Positions 21,767-33,900 of a stretch of DNA of 64,000 nt are shown in pieces. The stretch spans positions 136,713 to 200,712 of the forward strand of contig KN834830.1 in assembly GCA_000827265.1 (NCBI GenBank), in the 5' to 3' direction. Each line of letters begins with the position of its first letter. Within the stretch, counting starts at the first letter, position 1. This DNA is from Collybiopsis luxurians FD-317 M1. Its lineage: Eukaryota > Basidiomycota > Agaricomycetes > Agaricales > Omphalotaceae. Made by a program: the position numbers and the translations under genes. Under the pieces are notes generated by a model. That model saw nothing but the letters and a program-made list of their open reading frames with translations. It did no database searches and was not told the origin of the DNA.

Positions 21767-23206
21767 TGCAAGGAGGGCTTGAGCTGACGAGATTGAGACA
21801 CTCTCGTGCGTTCTTTTATCAATAAAATGCAATAGAACCATCTGAACCGCTTGAACATCAGGACTTATACGACCGATGGTTTTGCTGACTCCAGCAGTTT
21901 ACCTTGTGGTTTAGTTGAAGTGGTTTGAGCTATATGCAAAAATCCGAAAGCATTGCTCAAATGAATGTTATTTGCTTTGGAAAACCACACATCCGCCGGG
22001 ATATGTTACATGAGGCAACCAGAGGGCAGTTCAACGTGTGGCTTGGTTTTGGTGGTTTTGTAGCCCGTATGATATATCAAAACCGCTATCACCCTCGGGA
22101 AACGCCATGAAAACCGTAGAATATCAGTGGAAATGAAGAGTGGCTCAATCTGTGGTTTTGTTGCAGCGGCTTGATAGTCCTTATGTCATGAAAACCACTC
22201 TTATCCGTAGAAGATCTATCAAACCGCAGAACCACTCGAACATTGAGAATTTGTGGCAACCGTCTGTTTGTTCAAGAGGTTCAACACGCGGTTGAGTTAC
22301 GGAGGTTCCACCTTCACGAATTAGTCTGACTCAGTGGATATGATTATTCTACTTATGCGGTTTATACACCGTCCCTGAACCACTTACTTTTTTTATTCCT
22401 TCATTGAACGTTAGATCACGACGAAGGCCCAGCACAGCTGTCCTATTTTAACCTGAAGCATGCAGACTTAATGTGACGAAGAACTTTGAAGCTGTGTGGT
22501 ATTTCCCCCTTTTAGTAATTACGGTACCCTCCCTCCATTTTTGGATTGCCCTTGTTTCTCCGGCAAAGACTTCTATGTGCCCGCGGTCCGCACATATACT
22601 GGTTCTCTTTTGATACTGATACTCTTTGTGCGAGGTCGGCGCCAGTCTGTGATTTACTCTTGTTTTGTACATCAACGCAGTTGACTACTCTGTTGATCGA
22701 ATGTTAATGCACTCTCTACATTGCAATTCTGTTCAGATGAGGTTCTTCGGCTTTGGCTCAGGAGTTGAAATTGTTAAACATCATTGACAGTTGTTAGTTG
22801 CTGAGGTGGCTAGCCAGTGACCAGCATAATTTGTTTTGGTGCTTTATTTTGTCCGATTTGGCATCTTTGGGACTTCTTGGGCACTTCTAGTTATCTACCC
22901 TAATCGTTTAACATGTGAGAATCGAGGTATTTTTTCAACAAGAGAGCCTGAGACTCCGAGCGCTAATATCCAATGCCGGTAATTGGTATCTGAACTGAAC
23001 AATACACATTGGGTGATTAGGGTGGTGCGGGTGGCTGTGGGTAAAGGAGTGGAGCGGTTTGACGGAAGGAATTGTGGCGCAGTGGATAACATCTCAAGAC
23101 CAAAAACTCCCCGTCAACCGCTCTGAACCGCTAAGCATGAGCAACTCATGTACAGCTACTGGGTACTTAAAGGCCCCATCCTTCAATGTCTTTTGCAGCA
23201 GTCTAA
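21767..23206. other. Upstream flank of zinc-finger unit with dispersed short repeats
   Basis: No gene. 21,840-22,330 aligns with 26,625-27,330 (a segmental copy) and contains several copies of the degenerate GAACCGCYTGAACAT motif and its inverse (GTGGTTT / GCGGTT). Confidence 0.55.
21844..21866 (+). repeat. Dispersed motif GAACCGCTTGAACATCAGG (representative copy)
   Basis: Other clear copies start at 22,229, 26,630, 28,715, 28,964, 32,531, 32,685 and 59,042; weaker ones occur near 27,222, 31,420, 32,365 and 62,055. They are often accompanied within 50-100 bases by GTGGTTT or AGCGGTTT. Spacing is irregular. The motif is in non-coding DNA of the zinc-finger/kinase units and absent from the CpG-poor block as far as I can see. 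Confidence 0.6.
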
Positions 23207-23760
23207 ATGGCTTTCACAAACATTTCCATTTTTCAACGCATTCTCCTGACAATGTCTAGCGTGGATGACTGGATCGCTGCTTTTGCACTTATCGCAGCGA
23301 TACTTTATGCTTACTCTCGTTGGTTCACCGTCCGGAGCCTCTACCATACCGTTACCCGAGTGGATCAACTGCTCCAGAACTACGAGAATGAACCAGTTTC
23401 GAAATCAACTCTTTCCTTCGAGGCTTGCCAATGTCATAGAAAGCGTTTAATGGAGTAAGCACCCCGCTCATGCTAGATCAGTTTAAAACTCTGACAAGGT
23501 CGCTTAGGGTTCACGCACGCATTGGAACAATTTCTTCGAATTATAACACTAAAAAATTGTGCTGGATGGAATATCTGTCGTTGATTCGCGTATGGAAACG
23601 TCTCCGGGCCATATTCTCTTGTTACATGCGGATACGGAAATTGTGGAGTGATATAGAGGTGCGACACACACCAGAGCGCTGTTTCTTCCTTTCTAATTGG
23701 AGTTTCGACTACTTTCCTGATGTTGGTTCTTTAGCTTTCTGCGTACCAGCAATCAAATGA
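23207..23760 (+). CDS. Small single-pass membrane protein, 2 exons, hypothetical
   Basis: Exon 1 runs 23207-23454 and exon 2 23499-23760, joined by a 44-nt GTAAGC...ACAAG intron, giving about 169 aa. An alternative start at 23,252 (MSSVDDW) gives 154 aa and places a hydrophobic helix (WIAAFALIAAILYAYSRW) at the very N-terminus. The rest is basic and helical, with RVWKRLRAIFSCYMRIRKLW. This arrangement (N-terminal TM helix plus basic helical tail) is common among small Agaricomycete orphan proteins, but I assign no family. The C-terminal ~30 residues could be intronic read-through, because GTGCGA at 23,659 is a possible donor. Confidence 0.5.
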
Positions 23761-25468
23761 GCGCTACTGCCAGACTAGTGACGATGCAGAAGTATAACAT
23801 CTAATTAGCAGTACCAACATACCATAGCAGCCACATTCAATGTCGGACATAGTTGATCTACGAGATGCTGTGGCTTACTTGCTATCACGGTCTTTGATAT
23901 CCTGTCCATATCCGTAAAATTTGAAGCTAGCACTGTAAATGTAACCAAGCAAATTACTTGCTATTGAGAATGTTAGTAGCTAAGGCTTAGGACCTGCGCA
24001 CCCTCAGTCTGTTGCAAACGCGTATAGTATATGCGACCGTTGTCGACGGATATAGAGGGAAGGAAAGTGGGGGTCGATGTGGCATCGACGCTACGAAGAT
24101 GTATCTTTTGTTGTCGAAAATGACAACTTTCACAGCGCTGCAGAGACCAATCTCCAGAGTTCAGAGATGCGGACAAAGGACAAAGACCGTTTTACTTATT
24201 TGTGTTTGTATTTGAGAAAACCTGTACATAACACCATTATACGAGGCCGGATCAGATGCGATATCAGACTCACATCTAGATCGACGTCTGGCTCGCTATC
24301 CATGTGGGTGGCAGATAGCGTTGCTATCTAGCGCCTGTATTAGTAATTTAGCACGCTATGGCAATTTTGTCCCACGCCTACCCGGAACAGTGAACAGCAC
24401 TTCAATCCCCGCTGTTTTAGGCTTTCCAGTCTGTTTTGCTCCCTCAAGCTATGAACACCCAGATATCATACTTCCGTGTAAATCAATGAACTGCATGTAT
24501 CTTTCTCTTTCTTAAATAAAAATTTTATCTACTGCTTTTTCCGACATTCATGTACTTGAATCTGTATTCCATACTGTTTGAACCTCAAGTGAACCATGGA
24601 ATGTGAATCATTGAAGGCAACATTGAGAACAGAGGGAAAATTTGAAAGACTGAACGCGTCGCAGCAACGTGCTGAATGGTTGAGAAATGGAGCACGTGAG
24701 CGCTGAGCAAGCAAAAATAGTTCCGGATTTGGATCGCTATCTGGGCGCTCGGCAACCGGCACTTGGGATACTGTCGAAATAATCCAAATCGGGATTTCTA
24801 TCCCGGGTTTTCCGCGCGTCAGCGCGAAGAAAAATTCGGCCTATTCCATTGAATTCATTGGAAAAAATTTTAGCCTGGATATAGTAGAAGCTGTTGGGAG
24901 CTCATGTCAGAGAGATAGAGAGGAGACAGTGAACAACGAGCTCGCTCTCTTCTCTTCTCTTTTCCCTCTTTTCTTTTTTGGATTTAATTAATTGTTTTTC
25001 TTATTGCCACCCCCATCGCTATCGAGCCGTACGTCTGACATTTATCTTCGGATAAGCGCTGCACGTGACGTGTCCTTATTGGGTTGATCTCGAAATTCTT
25101 CCTTCCTTCCTTCCTTCCTTCTAGAGCGACGCAGTCTAAACCTGCTTTCAGTATGGACACGTGATGGTTCACCGATCGACGTTCGTCGTTGACTGTGCTA
25201 TGACTACTGTGAAAGACCTAGATAAGCTAGTTTTTGGCGCTGCCTTCGAGCTTGTCCTTATAGTATGTACCCTTTTTTGCTATCAAGGCTAAGATTTTGG
25301 TTTTTCTGACTTATCCCGCCAGAAACTCTCTGAGGCTCTCTCCTTCAACGCGGTGGTCTCCAATGCATCGGTGATTCAGTAAATTTGCCTTCCAATACGG
25401 TGCATACATTAACATTTCCATATCCATTGGTTTGTATGAAACTCATCCTCGATGTCTGTTCATCCCAT
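23761..25468. other. Intergenic region, 1.7 kb
   Basis: No supportable gene. It contains a (TTCC)n run near 25,098-25,121. From about 25,230 it carries the 3' flank shared with the zinc-finger unit at 20 kb. Confidence 0.55.
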
Positions 25469-26560
25469 CTATTTTGGATGCTTAGACCGCTCGTGTCGAA
25501 CAAGGATATCCAGCCTAGCAAACTTCTTCTGCGGACAATTTTTGCAAAAGAATTTCTGTCGTATGCTGTCGTCCAGATGAGTTTCGAGGTGTGAGAACAG
25601 TCTCTGGCGGCTGGTTCGTGTCTCATTACACTCATCCCATGGGCACGGGAATCCATTGACTCCATCTGGATTATGCTTTTGCACAAAATGTGACACGTAG
25701 CTTTCCCTGGTCAGCACCTGATTGCATATCGCATTACCTTCCTGAATAAGGCACCTGTTTGAGGGGACCTGACTTCCTGTGGCTTGACGGCCATTAACCC
25801 TATAGCTGGTGCATTCAACATGTTTTAAAATTGTCAGAACGCCAAATTATGCTTACAGATGCAGCCCATCAGAGGTGCCCATAGTGTTGGTGCCCATCGT
25901 AGCTGTATCAGGAGCTTGGCTGTTTTGGTTGACAACTGGACCAGCATCTTGCTGACCGCAATTCACGCATTCGGGATGAGCAAAGTCGATATATTCACTA
26001 TTGTGCGGTCTATCATCGATGGTGGGTTACAATCAAATCTCGAAAATGATAAACACTTACTGTAGTGTAGATTCAATCAATCCCTCAGCGATAGGATGAT
26101 CCTCAAGGCCGGTCCTTACAAATTCCAAGTTCGCAGTGACTGTCATGTTTCCATTGTCAGTTTCCTGGAATTCACGCTTTCGCTAATCTGAATAAAACAT
26201 TACTGGTATACCCATAACTGTACAGTCTGCCATCGATAATATGTTACAACCTCCCCACAGAAACAACATGGACCTACCTTTGAGCAGATTCAACCGATTG
26301 CACAGCGGAAAGGTCTACTTGTCGGCATTACGGTAAAACATCTGAACGGTCCGCGTTCATTATCAACGTACCTTGTCGAGCTACTATCTGACGTTGGGAA
26401 CCTAGATCGTCAAGCGCAGAGCTGCAACAGAAATACATTAGCCCTGAATAATTCTTTCAAACTGGGCAGCTTGCCGAGTTTCATAGCTAGCAGCTTGCGG
26501 GCCAGTATTCTCATATGCGCCGTTATCGGTTTGGGAATAGCCATTGGGTGGAGTGTTCAT
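25469..26560 (-). CDS. Modular three-finger C2H2 zinc-finger protein (family member 2), one damaged exon
   Basis: Exons (minus) 26560-26463, 26421-26372, 26317-26278, 26009-25857 and 25799-25469 give 672 nt, 223 aa, open throughout. It is paralogous to the 20.5-kb gene with the same intron positions and phases. The fingers read CLIQ...ICNQVL..H....H, CPWDEC......RLFSHLETH and CKNC.QKKFARLDILVRHERSKH. Between 26,278 and 26,009 lies DNA matching another module (text EFQETDNGNM... ending in ...LIESTLQ), but it cannot be joined in frame because of a stop after about 17 codons. Skipping it keeps the frame because both sides are phase 2. So either the exon is dead and skipped, or the gene is inactivated. 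Probable nuclear nucleic-acid-binding protein. Confidence 0.6.
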
Positions 26561-27934
26561 TGCAAGCAGGGCTTGAGCTGACAAGATTGAGACACTTATT
26601 TTTATTCTCAAAATGCAATAGAACCGTCTGAACCGCTTGAACATGGAGACTTATACGACCAACAGTTTTGCTTATTAGAGTGGTTTAATTGCAGTGGTTT
26701 AAACTATATGCGAAAGTCCACATGCATTGTTAAAATGACTGTTGTTCACGGGAAATGCATTGGAAAACTACGCATCCGCCTGAACATATCTCTGGCGATA
26801 ACAGGGCGGTTTAATTTGTGGCTTAGTCGGGGTGGTTTTATAGACCAAATGCATCATTCAAACTACTGTTATCCGCAGAAAACGCTGCGAAAACCGCTGA
26901 ACATTAGTGGAAACGAAGATTGGTTCAATCCGTGGTTTCGTTGCAGTGGTGTAAATGTTCCGTTTCCGCAATGCATACAAGTACCTCCACGTGATTTTTT
27001 ACGTTACGTATAAATTTACGTCTGGAGCTTATTCGCTCCTTCTTCTTTTTCTTTTATCATCCCCTGTATCATACGGTATCTCTCTCGCTTCCCGAATACA
27101 ATGTGTTTCTAGCAAGTGTTCTTAGCGAGTGTTCACACCGCTTTACGGTGTGTTTCCAAGGGGCTTTATGGTTCGAATGTCACGAATATCACTCTTATCT
27201 ATAAAAAAAAAATATAGACCACAGAACCACTGAAAGATCAAGAAGTTATGGCAGCAAAATTTGTTTCTTCAAGTGGTTCAATCCGCGGTTAAGTTTAAAG
27301 TTACAGCGGTTGCACCTTTACGAAATACTCTGAGCTCATTCTACCCGTGCGGTTTATATGTGGTGCCTGAACCGTGACTAACAATTTCTTGACAATTTTA
27401 CATTACCGTAACGAGGTGTGAGGCACTCTCATTCCCATGCTTTTGAAACTCCGATGGGCTGCCGGTCAAAGGCGCGAGCTCTGACTCACCTTGAGGCTCC
27501 AGGTAGGCTCTGCAGTAATGCTTTTTCGCGTTATTAATCATTTCTTCCAATTTTAAATATAGGATGCACTGAAAGTCCCGCAAAATTGTCCACCCCAGAC
27601 AATCAAGCCCTCATTTGTGCGCGACGATTATCCTTCAGTAGAGGATGGTCAAGTAGTTGCGGGGTTGATGGGATGGCAGTAGAACCATTTTTTTGAAGTA
27701 TTTGCACTGTTCAGGCCTTCCTCAGAATGATTTTTTGCACAGAAGACATTGACTGAGAAAAATATTCACTGTTCTCCATTATCATCTTATCAACTAAGCA
27801 CTTAGCGCAGGGCTAGCGGCAAAGACTGGCAGCCTGTCGGAGTTTCAAAAGTGTGTCCCACATCCTCGCTACCAGGCTTTCTTCACGAACGACCTATTCT
27901 TCGTGAACGACAAGGCAGGCTAGGCAGGCAAATT
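26561..27934. other. Upstream flank of zinc-finger unit with dispersed motif copies
   Basis: 26,625-27,330 repeats the upstream flank of the 20.5-kb unit. A short open minus-strand frame at 27,398-27,583 is not supported by any motif. No other gene seen. Confidence 0.5.
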
Positions 27935-28600
27935 TTACATATAATTCGTCTGCCCAATCCACATCCAAGCTCTCTCAGTGCCGCCCTGAACTGTATCGCC
28001 CTCGTTGAATGCACGGTCAAGATTCTGCCTGATTATGTTGATTCCAAAATTAGCCCCATAGTGAATTTTGTCCGACAATTCTGACGGTGGTTCTTCCTCC
28101 CAGTATGTGTTCAGGAATGACACTGCAGACTGCATGTCCGGATGGCTGGCGAAACTGCAAACGGATCAGTGCGTGCCTCTTCAAGATTATACACATAATT
28201 ACTAGCCACGGCCAAAATAAATGACGACCCGGATGAGTCGATTATCAATTTTTTCTTCAAATATCACCACCGGTTCTGGTCTCGCCATGGCGTAGTTCTT
28301 CATCACTGATTTGTTCCAGTCAATTGCTTTAGCAAGCTCCCAACTAGGGAGTTTTGGGAAGTACGCCTTAGCTAAGAAGATGAGGTCGTCATAGACCCCA
28401 GGAGGGAATAGTTTGGTGGCGATCCGGGCTCCCCATTTATCCTCGAACTCCTCCAGCACCCTACGAGACCACAGCAAGTCTTTGTGGAATTGGGGGTTCG
28501 CTCGAAGCTCGATATAGTTGTCTATAGCAAGTTTATGCTGGGCATCCAGATATTCGTGTTGGTTGGTGTTCTCGTGATCGGATGAGTTACGGTATGGCAT
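27935..28600 (-). CDS. Hypothetical protein, 2 exons, 205 aa
   Basis: Exon 1 (28600-28203) and exon 2 (28154-27935) are joined by a 48-nt intron with GTAATT...TTTGCAG. The splice removes the only stop and gives a smooth reading (VVIYFGRG, then YFASHPDM). The protein is soluble, mixed alpha/beta by composition, with a charged N-terminus and no signal peptide or membrane helix. I recognise no domain. Codon use and the clean intron argue that it is real. It lies inside the zinc-finger/kinase cluster but shares no visible sequence with those genes. Confidence 0.65.
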
Positions 28601-29323
28601 GTAACTGAATGCTTGATTTGCGTCTGTGCCCCCCCTCCCCTTTATACTAATTTCTTAAACCATTTACAGGCCACTATTCTCCTGCTATTGTTTGCCGATT
28701 CACAGAAAACCGCAGAACCGCTTGAGCATGAAGAACCTCTTTAATCACCGAAGTTCATTCATGACGTTTAATCCGTGGTTGCACCTTTATTCAATAGAAC
28801 GGTCTGAACCAATAGAACGTGAGGAATTCCCGTTAATGGTTTTTGCCTGTTGGAGTGGTTTAATTTATGGTTTAGTTTGATAGGATAGAATGATCTTGTG
28901 ATGGTGGCTCGAAGTATGTTTAATAAAATCACTCATATTTGCAGACTGCCAGAAAATGCTATAGAACCACCTGAACATGAGGCAATGAAGATCCGTAGTT
29001 TACAGTACCCGCACTCCGTCAAGTCTCCCAAACGTGGGGGTTCTTTACCATTGAGATTTGCGAGTTTTGGTGTAAGGCAGTTGCGGAGGAAGAAACAGTT
29101 TAATAACTGAAAACCAGAGAGATTGTTTAATATTTCTGTGTAGGTCATAACTAAGTGGAACTGAACATACGATGAGCGAGAATCCGCTATAATACCCCTC
29201 ACTTGCGAAGGAAGGCATAGGGATGAACTCAGATCGGATTCGATGGTGTGTTTTCTGTAGTATATGTCTCACTATGCTGTTCCTTGTAAACTCATTATGC
29301 AAAAAAACAAACAAATGAGGACA
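28601..29323. other. Intergenic region with dispersed motif copies
   Basis: No gene. It holds copies of the GAACCGC...GAACATGAGG motif at 28,715 and 28,964 and a related GGTCTGAACCAATAGAACGTGAGG at about 28,800. Confidence 0.55.
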
Positions 29324-31226
29324 TTATATTTTTCCATAAATTTTACATGCAAAAAAGTGAATTATTTTCAGACAATTTCTCAGGCAAAAAAGAACACCAT
29401 TGCCCATACATATTTCAGCAATTATTTCAACCTCAAAATTTCTGGTCCACCGCAGTGTGTTAGGGCCCATTTGGAGTGTTTGATCGACATTTGGGTCGGT
29501 ATCTTGCTGAATGTAATTCATGTACCTGGGATGAGTGATGTTGGTATATTCGAATAGGTCATTACTGCGCACTCTCAACGGTTGGTTACAATGAAACCCA
29601 GAAGATGATATGGACATACTGTTGGGTAGATTCAGTTAATCCCTTAGAAACATGGCCTTGAAACTTCAGACCTGAGTATGGGTCTACTTGTCAACTTCGG
29701 AATGGAAATTTGAGCAGTCTGCATTCATTATTAACATACCTCGTCCAGCTTGATGGGGAGATTCAGTAGGATATGCATAGTGCTCACCATCCTTATTCTT
29801 CCTTTGTTTCAATCTTCCAGGTACACGCTGCAGGACATCACATATCTCGTTTGCGGCGGGACGATCTTGCATATTCTGGGCCCAGCAACATGAGGCGAGA
29901 TTCCAAACAACATCTGGACACCAAACATCTTGGGGCCTTGTAGGTCTGCCGCCATTCATCACATAGTTCATAACACTGTAATCGGTCTTGTGGTCACGAA
30001 AGGGCAGCTTTCGAGTCAGGACCTGACATAAGCCAAACATTAATTTAAGAATGAAGTGAGATAAAAACAGACACACCATACCTCAACAATAGTGCAACCA
30101 AATGCATATACATCTCTGGATGTGTGATTAAAAGCTGAGCTAGCAATATACTCTGGTGCCAACCAACGCATAGAACCTTTGCTAGAGCTTGAAGAAGTTA
30201 TAGGTTGCCACATTTGTGAGCTGGTAGTGACCAATGTTAAACCAAAGTCGGCCAGGCAGCAGTGAAAATTGTCCTTGACCAGGATGTTACCCTGAAATTA
30301 GACAAGCATATGTCTAGCAAATGCTCAATTGAGGTGACGGACCACACACCCCACAAATATCACCATGAATTAGAGGGGGATCTCTAGAATGCAGATAATG
30401 TAGACCAGCTGCAACGTCGCAAAGCTATAGAACACCAAGGTTATCACGTCGAATATGGAGTAAGCTCGGTGCACGTACAACAAAAAGTGGGTTGTGTCGT
30501 GGATTCCGCTTTAGAAACATGATGATATCCCTATTTTCCATCCAAGGTGAAACGAGACAGAACGATGGAGAGAAGAGGTCCACATTGATGCTGAGTAAAG
30601 GGAGAATATTTGGATGGTCTAGCTGGCACCAGACCAAGGCTTCGTGGCAGAATTGCTGAAATGTTAATGGAGCCTTCTGTAAGTTTGCTTCGTGAGTAGG
30701 GAAGTGAATTGACGGACCTTACGAATCTTATTGCGAGCCGTTTCATCCTGCTCAAGGAAAAGCCGAAGAACCTTTAAACAAACGGGTTTTTCTTTCAAAG
30801 TTCCATGCCATATATCCTATTGGCTGTCCGTTAGCACAGCCCCTTTGATGCTACATATACTAATGCACTCACTGCAAACCCACCGCCCGCAACCGGATTT
30901 TGACCCTCTCATTTGATATCGCGGATTATCAGCGATAGAGGTAAAATGCTAAACTTTTTTGAGAGATAGCGAAGAAGCCCAAGATACTTTCGGTGATGCT
31001 TCAAACCACTTCGTCCATGAACCAAAATCTAGGGGAAATGAGCGTTTCAGCATTTCTGTCAGTTCACCGGTTTTGGTTAAGGACTTGCTGATTGTAGGTG
31101 ATCTACCAGTTGCTGAGCAATTTGCGGGTCGAGCCATTGTCCCCGATTTTGCGCGTCGTATTCCAAGATTGCCCGTTGAAGAAATTCCTGAATCCTAGTG
31201 CTTTCGTATATAACCGTCGATTTCAT
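29324..31226 (-). pseudogene. TKL kinase - zinc-finger-module chimera, one in-frame stop
   Basis: The 5' part is a paralog of kinase domain 1 of the 1.5-kb gene. It has the same N-terminal exon (LEYDAQNRGQWLDPQIAQQL), the same intron positions, and the same motifs: GGGFADIWHG, VCLKVLR, HGDIC..NILV, ADFGL, WLAPEY and CWAQNMQDRPAA. A single TGA (30,911-30,909) replaces the CGA at 1,973-1,975 of the first copy; I see no other lesion in the kinase. The second kinase domain is absent. Instead the exon ending HQAGR (near 29,745) is spliced, in frame, to exons of the modular zinc-finger family (GLTESTQ; then DLFEYTNITHPRYMNYIQQD, matching HEYTDIAHRRY... at 21.0 kb). The zinc fingers themselves are missing; the last exon runs into unrelated sequence and stops at 29,324. 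The product would be a kinase fused to an N-terminal-type module. Confidence 0.65.
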
Positions 31227-31791
31227 TTTAGATAGTCGCAGTGGTGTTTGTAGGGAATTTAGCCAGGGTCTGGCTTGAGTGATGGTTATATATATACATT
31301 GCACCCTATATGACGGTTGATAAGGCAACGTTTCTGGGATGGATGCATCGAATATTGTGAGTAGAATGATCATATTCGCTCGGACTATCGCGTAAAAGTG
31401 GAACGACAGCTAAACCACCAATTGAACCTCTTGAGCAATAAATTTTGTTGCCGCAAATTCTGATGTTCCCGGGGCAGTTCCGCAGTTTTACTGCAATAGT
31501 GTATCCGGACCATCATTGAAAGTGCACGCGTTCATGCTTGGTCCATGCTATCCACCTCGAGGTTGCCTAAAGGTAGCACAGCCCTTCCAATCGCTCTACG
31601 GTTGATATACTTGGTCGCTGCTAAGGCTAAATGCTTGCACCCGGCTGACTTAATCCGCCAGATACCATCTTGAGGCTTGCTCCTTCAACGCACTGGACTT
31701 CAATAAATTTACGCTGAATTTCTAGATACCACTTTCTCTCTCTAAATCTATCTAATTGTTTAATGCTGCTTTTTCTCACCAACTTCATCTC
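31227..31791. other. Intergenic region
   Basis: No gene. Near 31,640-31,720 there is a degenerate copy of the 3' flank seen at 20.4 and 25.3 kb (CCGCCAGATACC, CTCCTTCAACGCA). Confidence 0.5.
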
Positions 31792-32032
31792 TTATTCATT
31801 ACAGGAAAACTTCTGATGAGTTTCGAGGTGGGTGATCAGTCTCTGGTGGCTGGCTAGCGTCATGTTACACCCATTCCATTGGCATATAATCCCATCATCC
31901 GCTTTGATTAGACGGTGGTCCCGTTCAAAATGCCGCTTGTAGTTTTCTGTGGTGAGCTTCTTGTAGCATGTTGCACCACTATCAGGGATCAGAATCAAGC
32001 ATCACTGCGAGGGAGCCTGAGCGCTGTCAACC
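31792..32032 (-). pseudogene. Decayed zinc-finger family copy (member 3)
   Basis: Corresponds to the last exon of the modular C2H2 genes, beginning after the conserved TATAG acceptor. A TGA precedes the first finger Cys (CLILIPDSGATC). Fingers 1 and 2 remain recognisable (H....DH; CQWNGC......RLITHLETH), but the sequence stops at the first Cys of finger 3. The preceding exon and intron (GTAAGCACAATCTGG...) are present in degenerate form to about 32,250. Confidence 0.7.
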
Positions 32033-33399
32033 CTATAATTAGTGGATTCAACATGTATGAATCAGAAGTCCAGATTGTGCTTACGGTGGTCCATTAGGGG
32101 AGTCTAAAGGAGCTTGGGACCCTTGAACGAATCCTAGATAGCTACAACAGATGTACGTCAGCTCTCAGCGGTTCTTTCAACATTACTCAGCAGCTTACAG
32201 ATCTTCGTTGCCTAGATATTGCTAACCGTATTTCATCTTCCTGCCTTTCTTAGTCTGTACGAGGTCATGGCCTGTACTGTGCATTGTAAACAAAGCTTCG
32301 GGCTGATAGGATAATAATGCTTTGGACTAGACGCGGTCTTTTATTTGCAGAAATTGCTGTAGAAAGACAAACACAGAACTACTGGAGCAGGAGGAACTTC
32401 GATCAATTATTATTATTATTACTTGCTTCTTCAAGCAGTTTAATCCGTGGTTTGGTTCCAGGGGTTTGAACTATGTGAGATGGTCCCAATGCATTCACAA
32501 AACCACTTTTGCTATAGGTAGACGAGTAAAAAGCCACTCGAACATGAGGGACTTCATTCAACGAAAGCCGTTTGTTCGGGCGCCGCCTGATTGATGTGGA
32601 GGAATCTCTGTCATCAGAGTCAGGTAGTTAAAAGTGGTTTGATCCGCGGCCTTTGCGAGATGGTTTCTTCTCAAGCTAACCGCAGAACCGCCTGAACACA
32701 AGGAACCTGTGGGTGGTTTAATTAGAGCGGTTTGATATATGCTATCCGAATACGTTATTGACCGTGACATTACTCTAGGGCCTGGTCTCGGGAGCACTGG
32801 CCGAGATGGTCCGAATGGTCCGATCGACATTTTTGGTGTTGTTCAGACCGGCCTGGTGGCACTGATCGGCAGCCTACCGGAAAACCTCATCATTCTACAA
32901 CACGGACCGCTCTGCCGTTACAGCGAAAAATGCAAAGGTACAAAGGCACAAAGGCACAAAGGCCGAACAGATAGCAGAGCGGCGTCATCGACACTGACCG
33001 GTACTGACTGTAAGGGGGAGATCGATGTGCATGATTTGTTGGAGGGCCAAACTGGAGATCAGAGCTGTTCAACAGCCTGAAATTTGGGTCCAGCTAGTGA
33101 ATCCACAAGACTTGAGTGCTTTCGGGGCGCAGATGGGAACGGCTCTGTCATTCAGAAGTGATTTTTCCATCGAATTCATTTTCAATTCATTTGGTGGCTG
33201 TGACAGGACAGTTGTAGTACCATCTGCAGGACATTGTTTTTTAGAGCATGCGCTTGCATGGCATTAAGACGCATCAAGATTGTGCCTGCACATCTAGATT
33301 TGTTAGGCGTGGAGCATTTGATGATATCGGAATTCGAAGAGGCAGTCCTGCCCTAACAAATCAAGTGCATATGAAGTGTAGAGTAGACTGAGGGACCGT
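32033..33399. other. Degenerate repeat-unit DNA
   Basis: Remnants of upstream exons and copies of the GAACCGC motif (32,531; 32,685). A short tandem repeat of GGTACAAA/GGCACAAA is at about 32,935-32,963. No intact gene. Confidence 0.5.
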
Positions 33400-33900
33400 A
33401 CTTTGGTCCATGCAATGTGCAACTACTGTGTGGATACTTGTTTTTTTTTTTTTGGTTGGAATAGTGTGTACTTTCTCAACTCCCAACTATCTTCTGTGCT
33501 TCTTAAACAGTATTGAATCATACCCATTTTGTACCCATCGACACTGTCCTTCTCAATGTGTTCCATTTCACATGCTGGTTTCCCTTTTTGGAAGTATACA
33601 CCTGTGATCTGTCCCTTGTTCTTTATAGAGCACGGCGAATTTTTGAGTAGATCTTTGTCTCTGATTCTCTGGCTCCCAAAAGTTCAGATTCTCATCTCTA
33701 CCTCAATTCTTCTGGTGACACTCTGTTTCTTGAGTTCAGGTCAGAAATGAAGGGCATTGCAGGGATGAGTTTCACCCTCAAGTACCCTGCCCGACGCCAC
33801 TTCTTTGCTTACTCCCATGCTGGTTGAATGATTCAAATACTCAGGGTTTACCAAATCAACTCTTCCCTCCCAATTGCCTCTTCCATACCACTACTCCTAC

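Noticed and set aside
21844..32707. Recurrent GAACCGC motif as a CRISPR array
   Set aside because: Spacing is irregular over kilobases, copies are degenerate, and the genome is eukaryotic.
32739..33080. 113-codon plus-strand open frame, Gly-rich at its start
   Set aside because: It spans simple repeats (GGCACAAA) and dispersed-motif DNA, with no homologous frame in related units.
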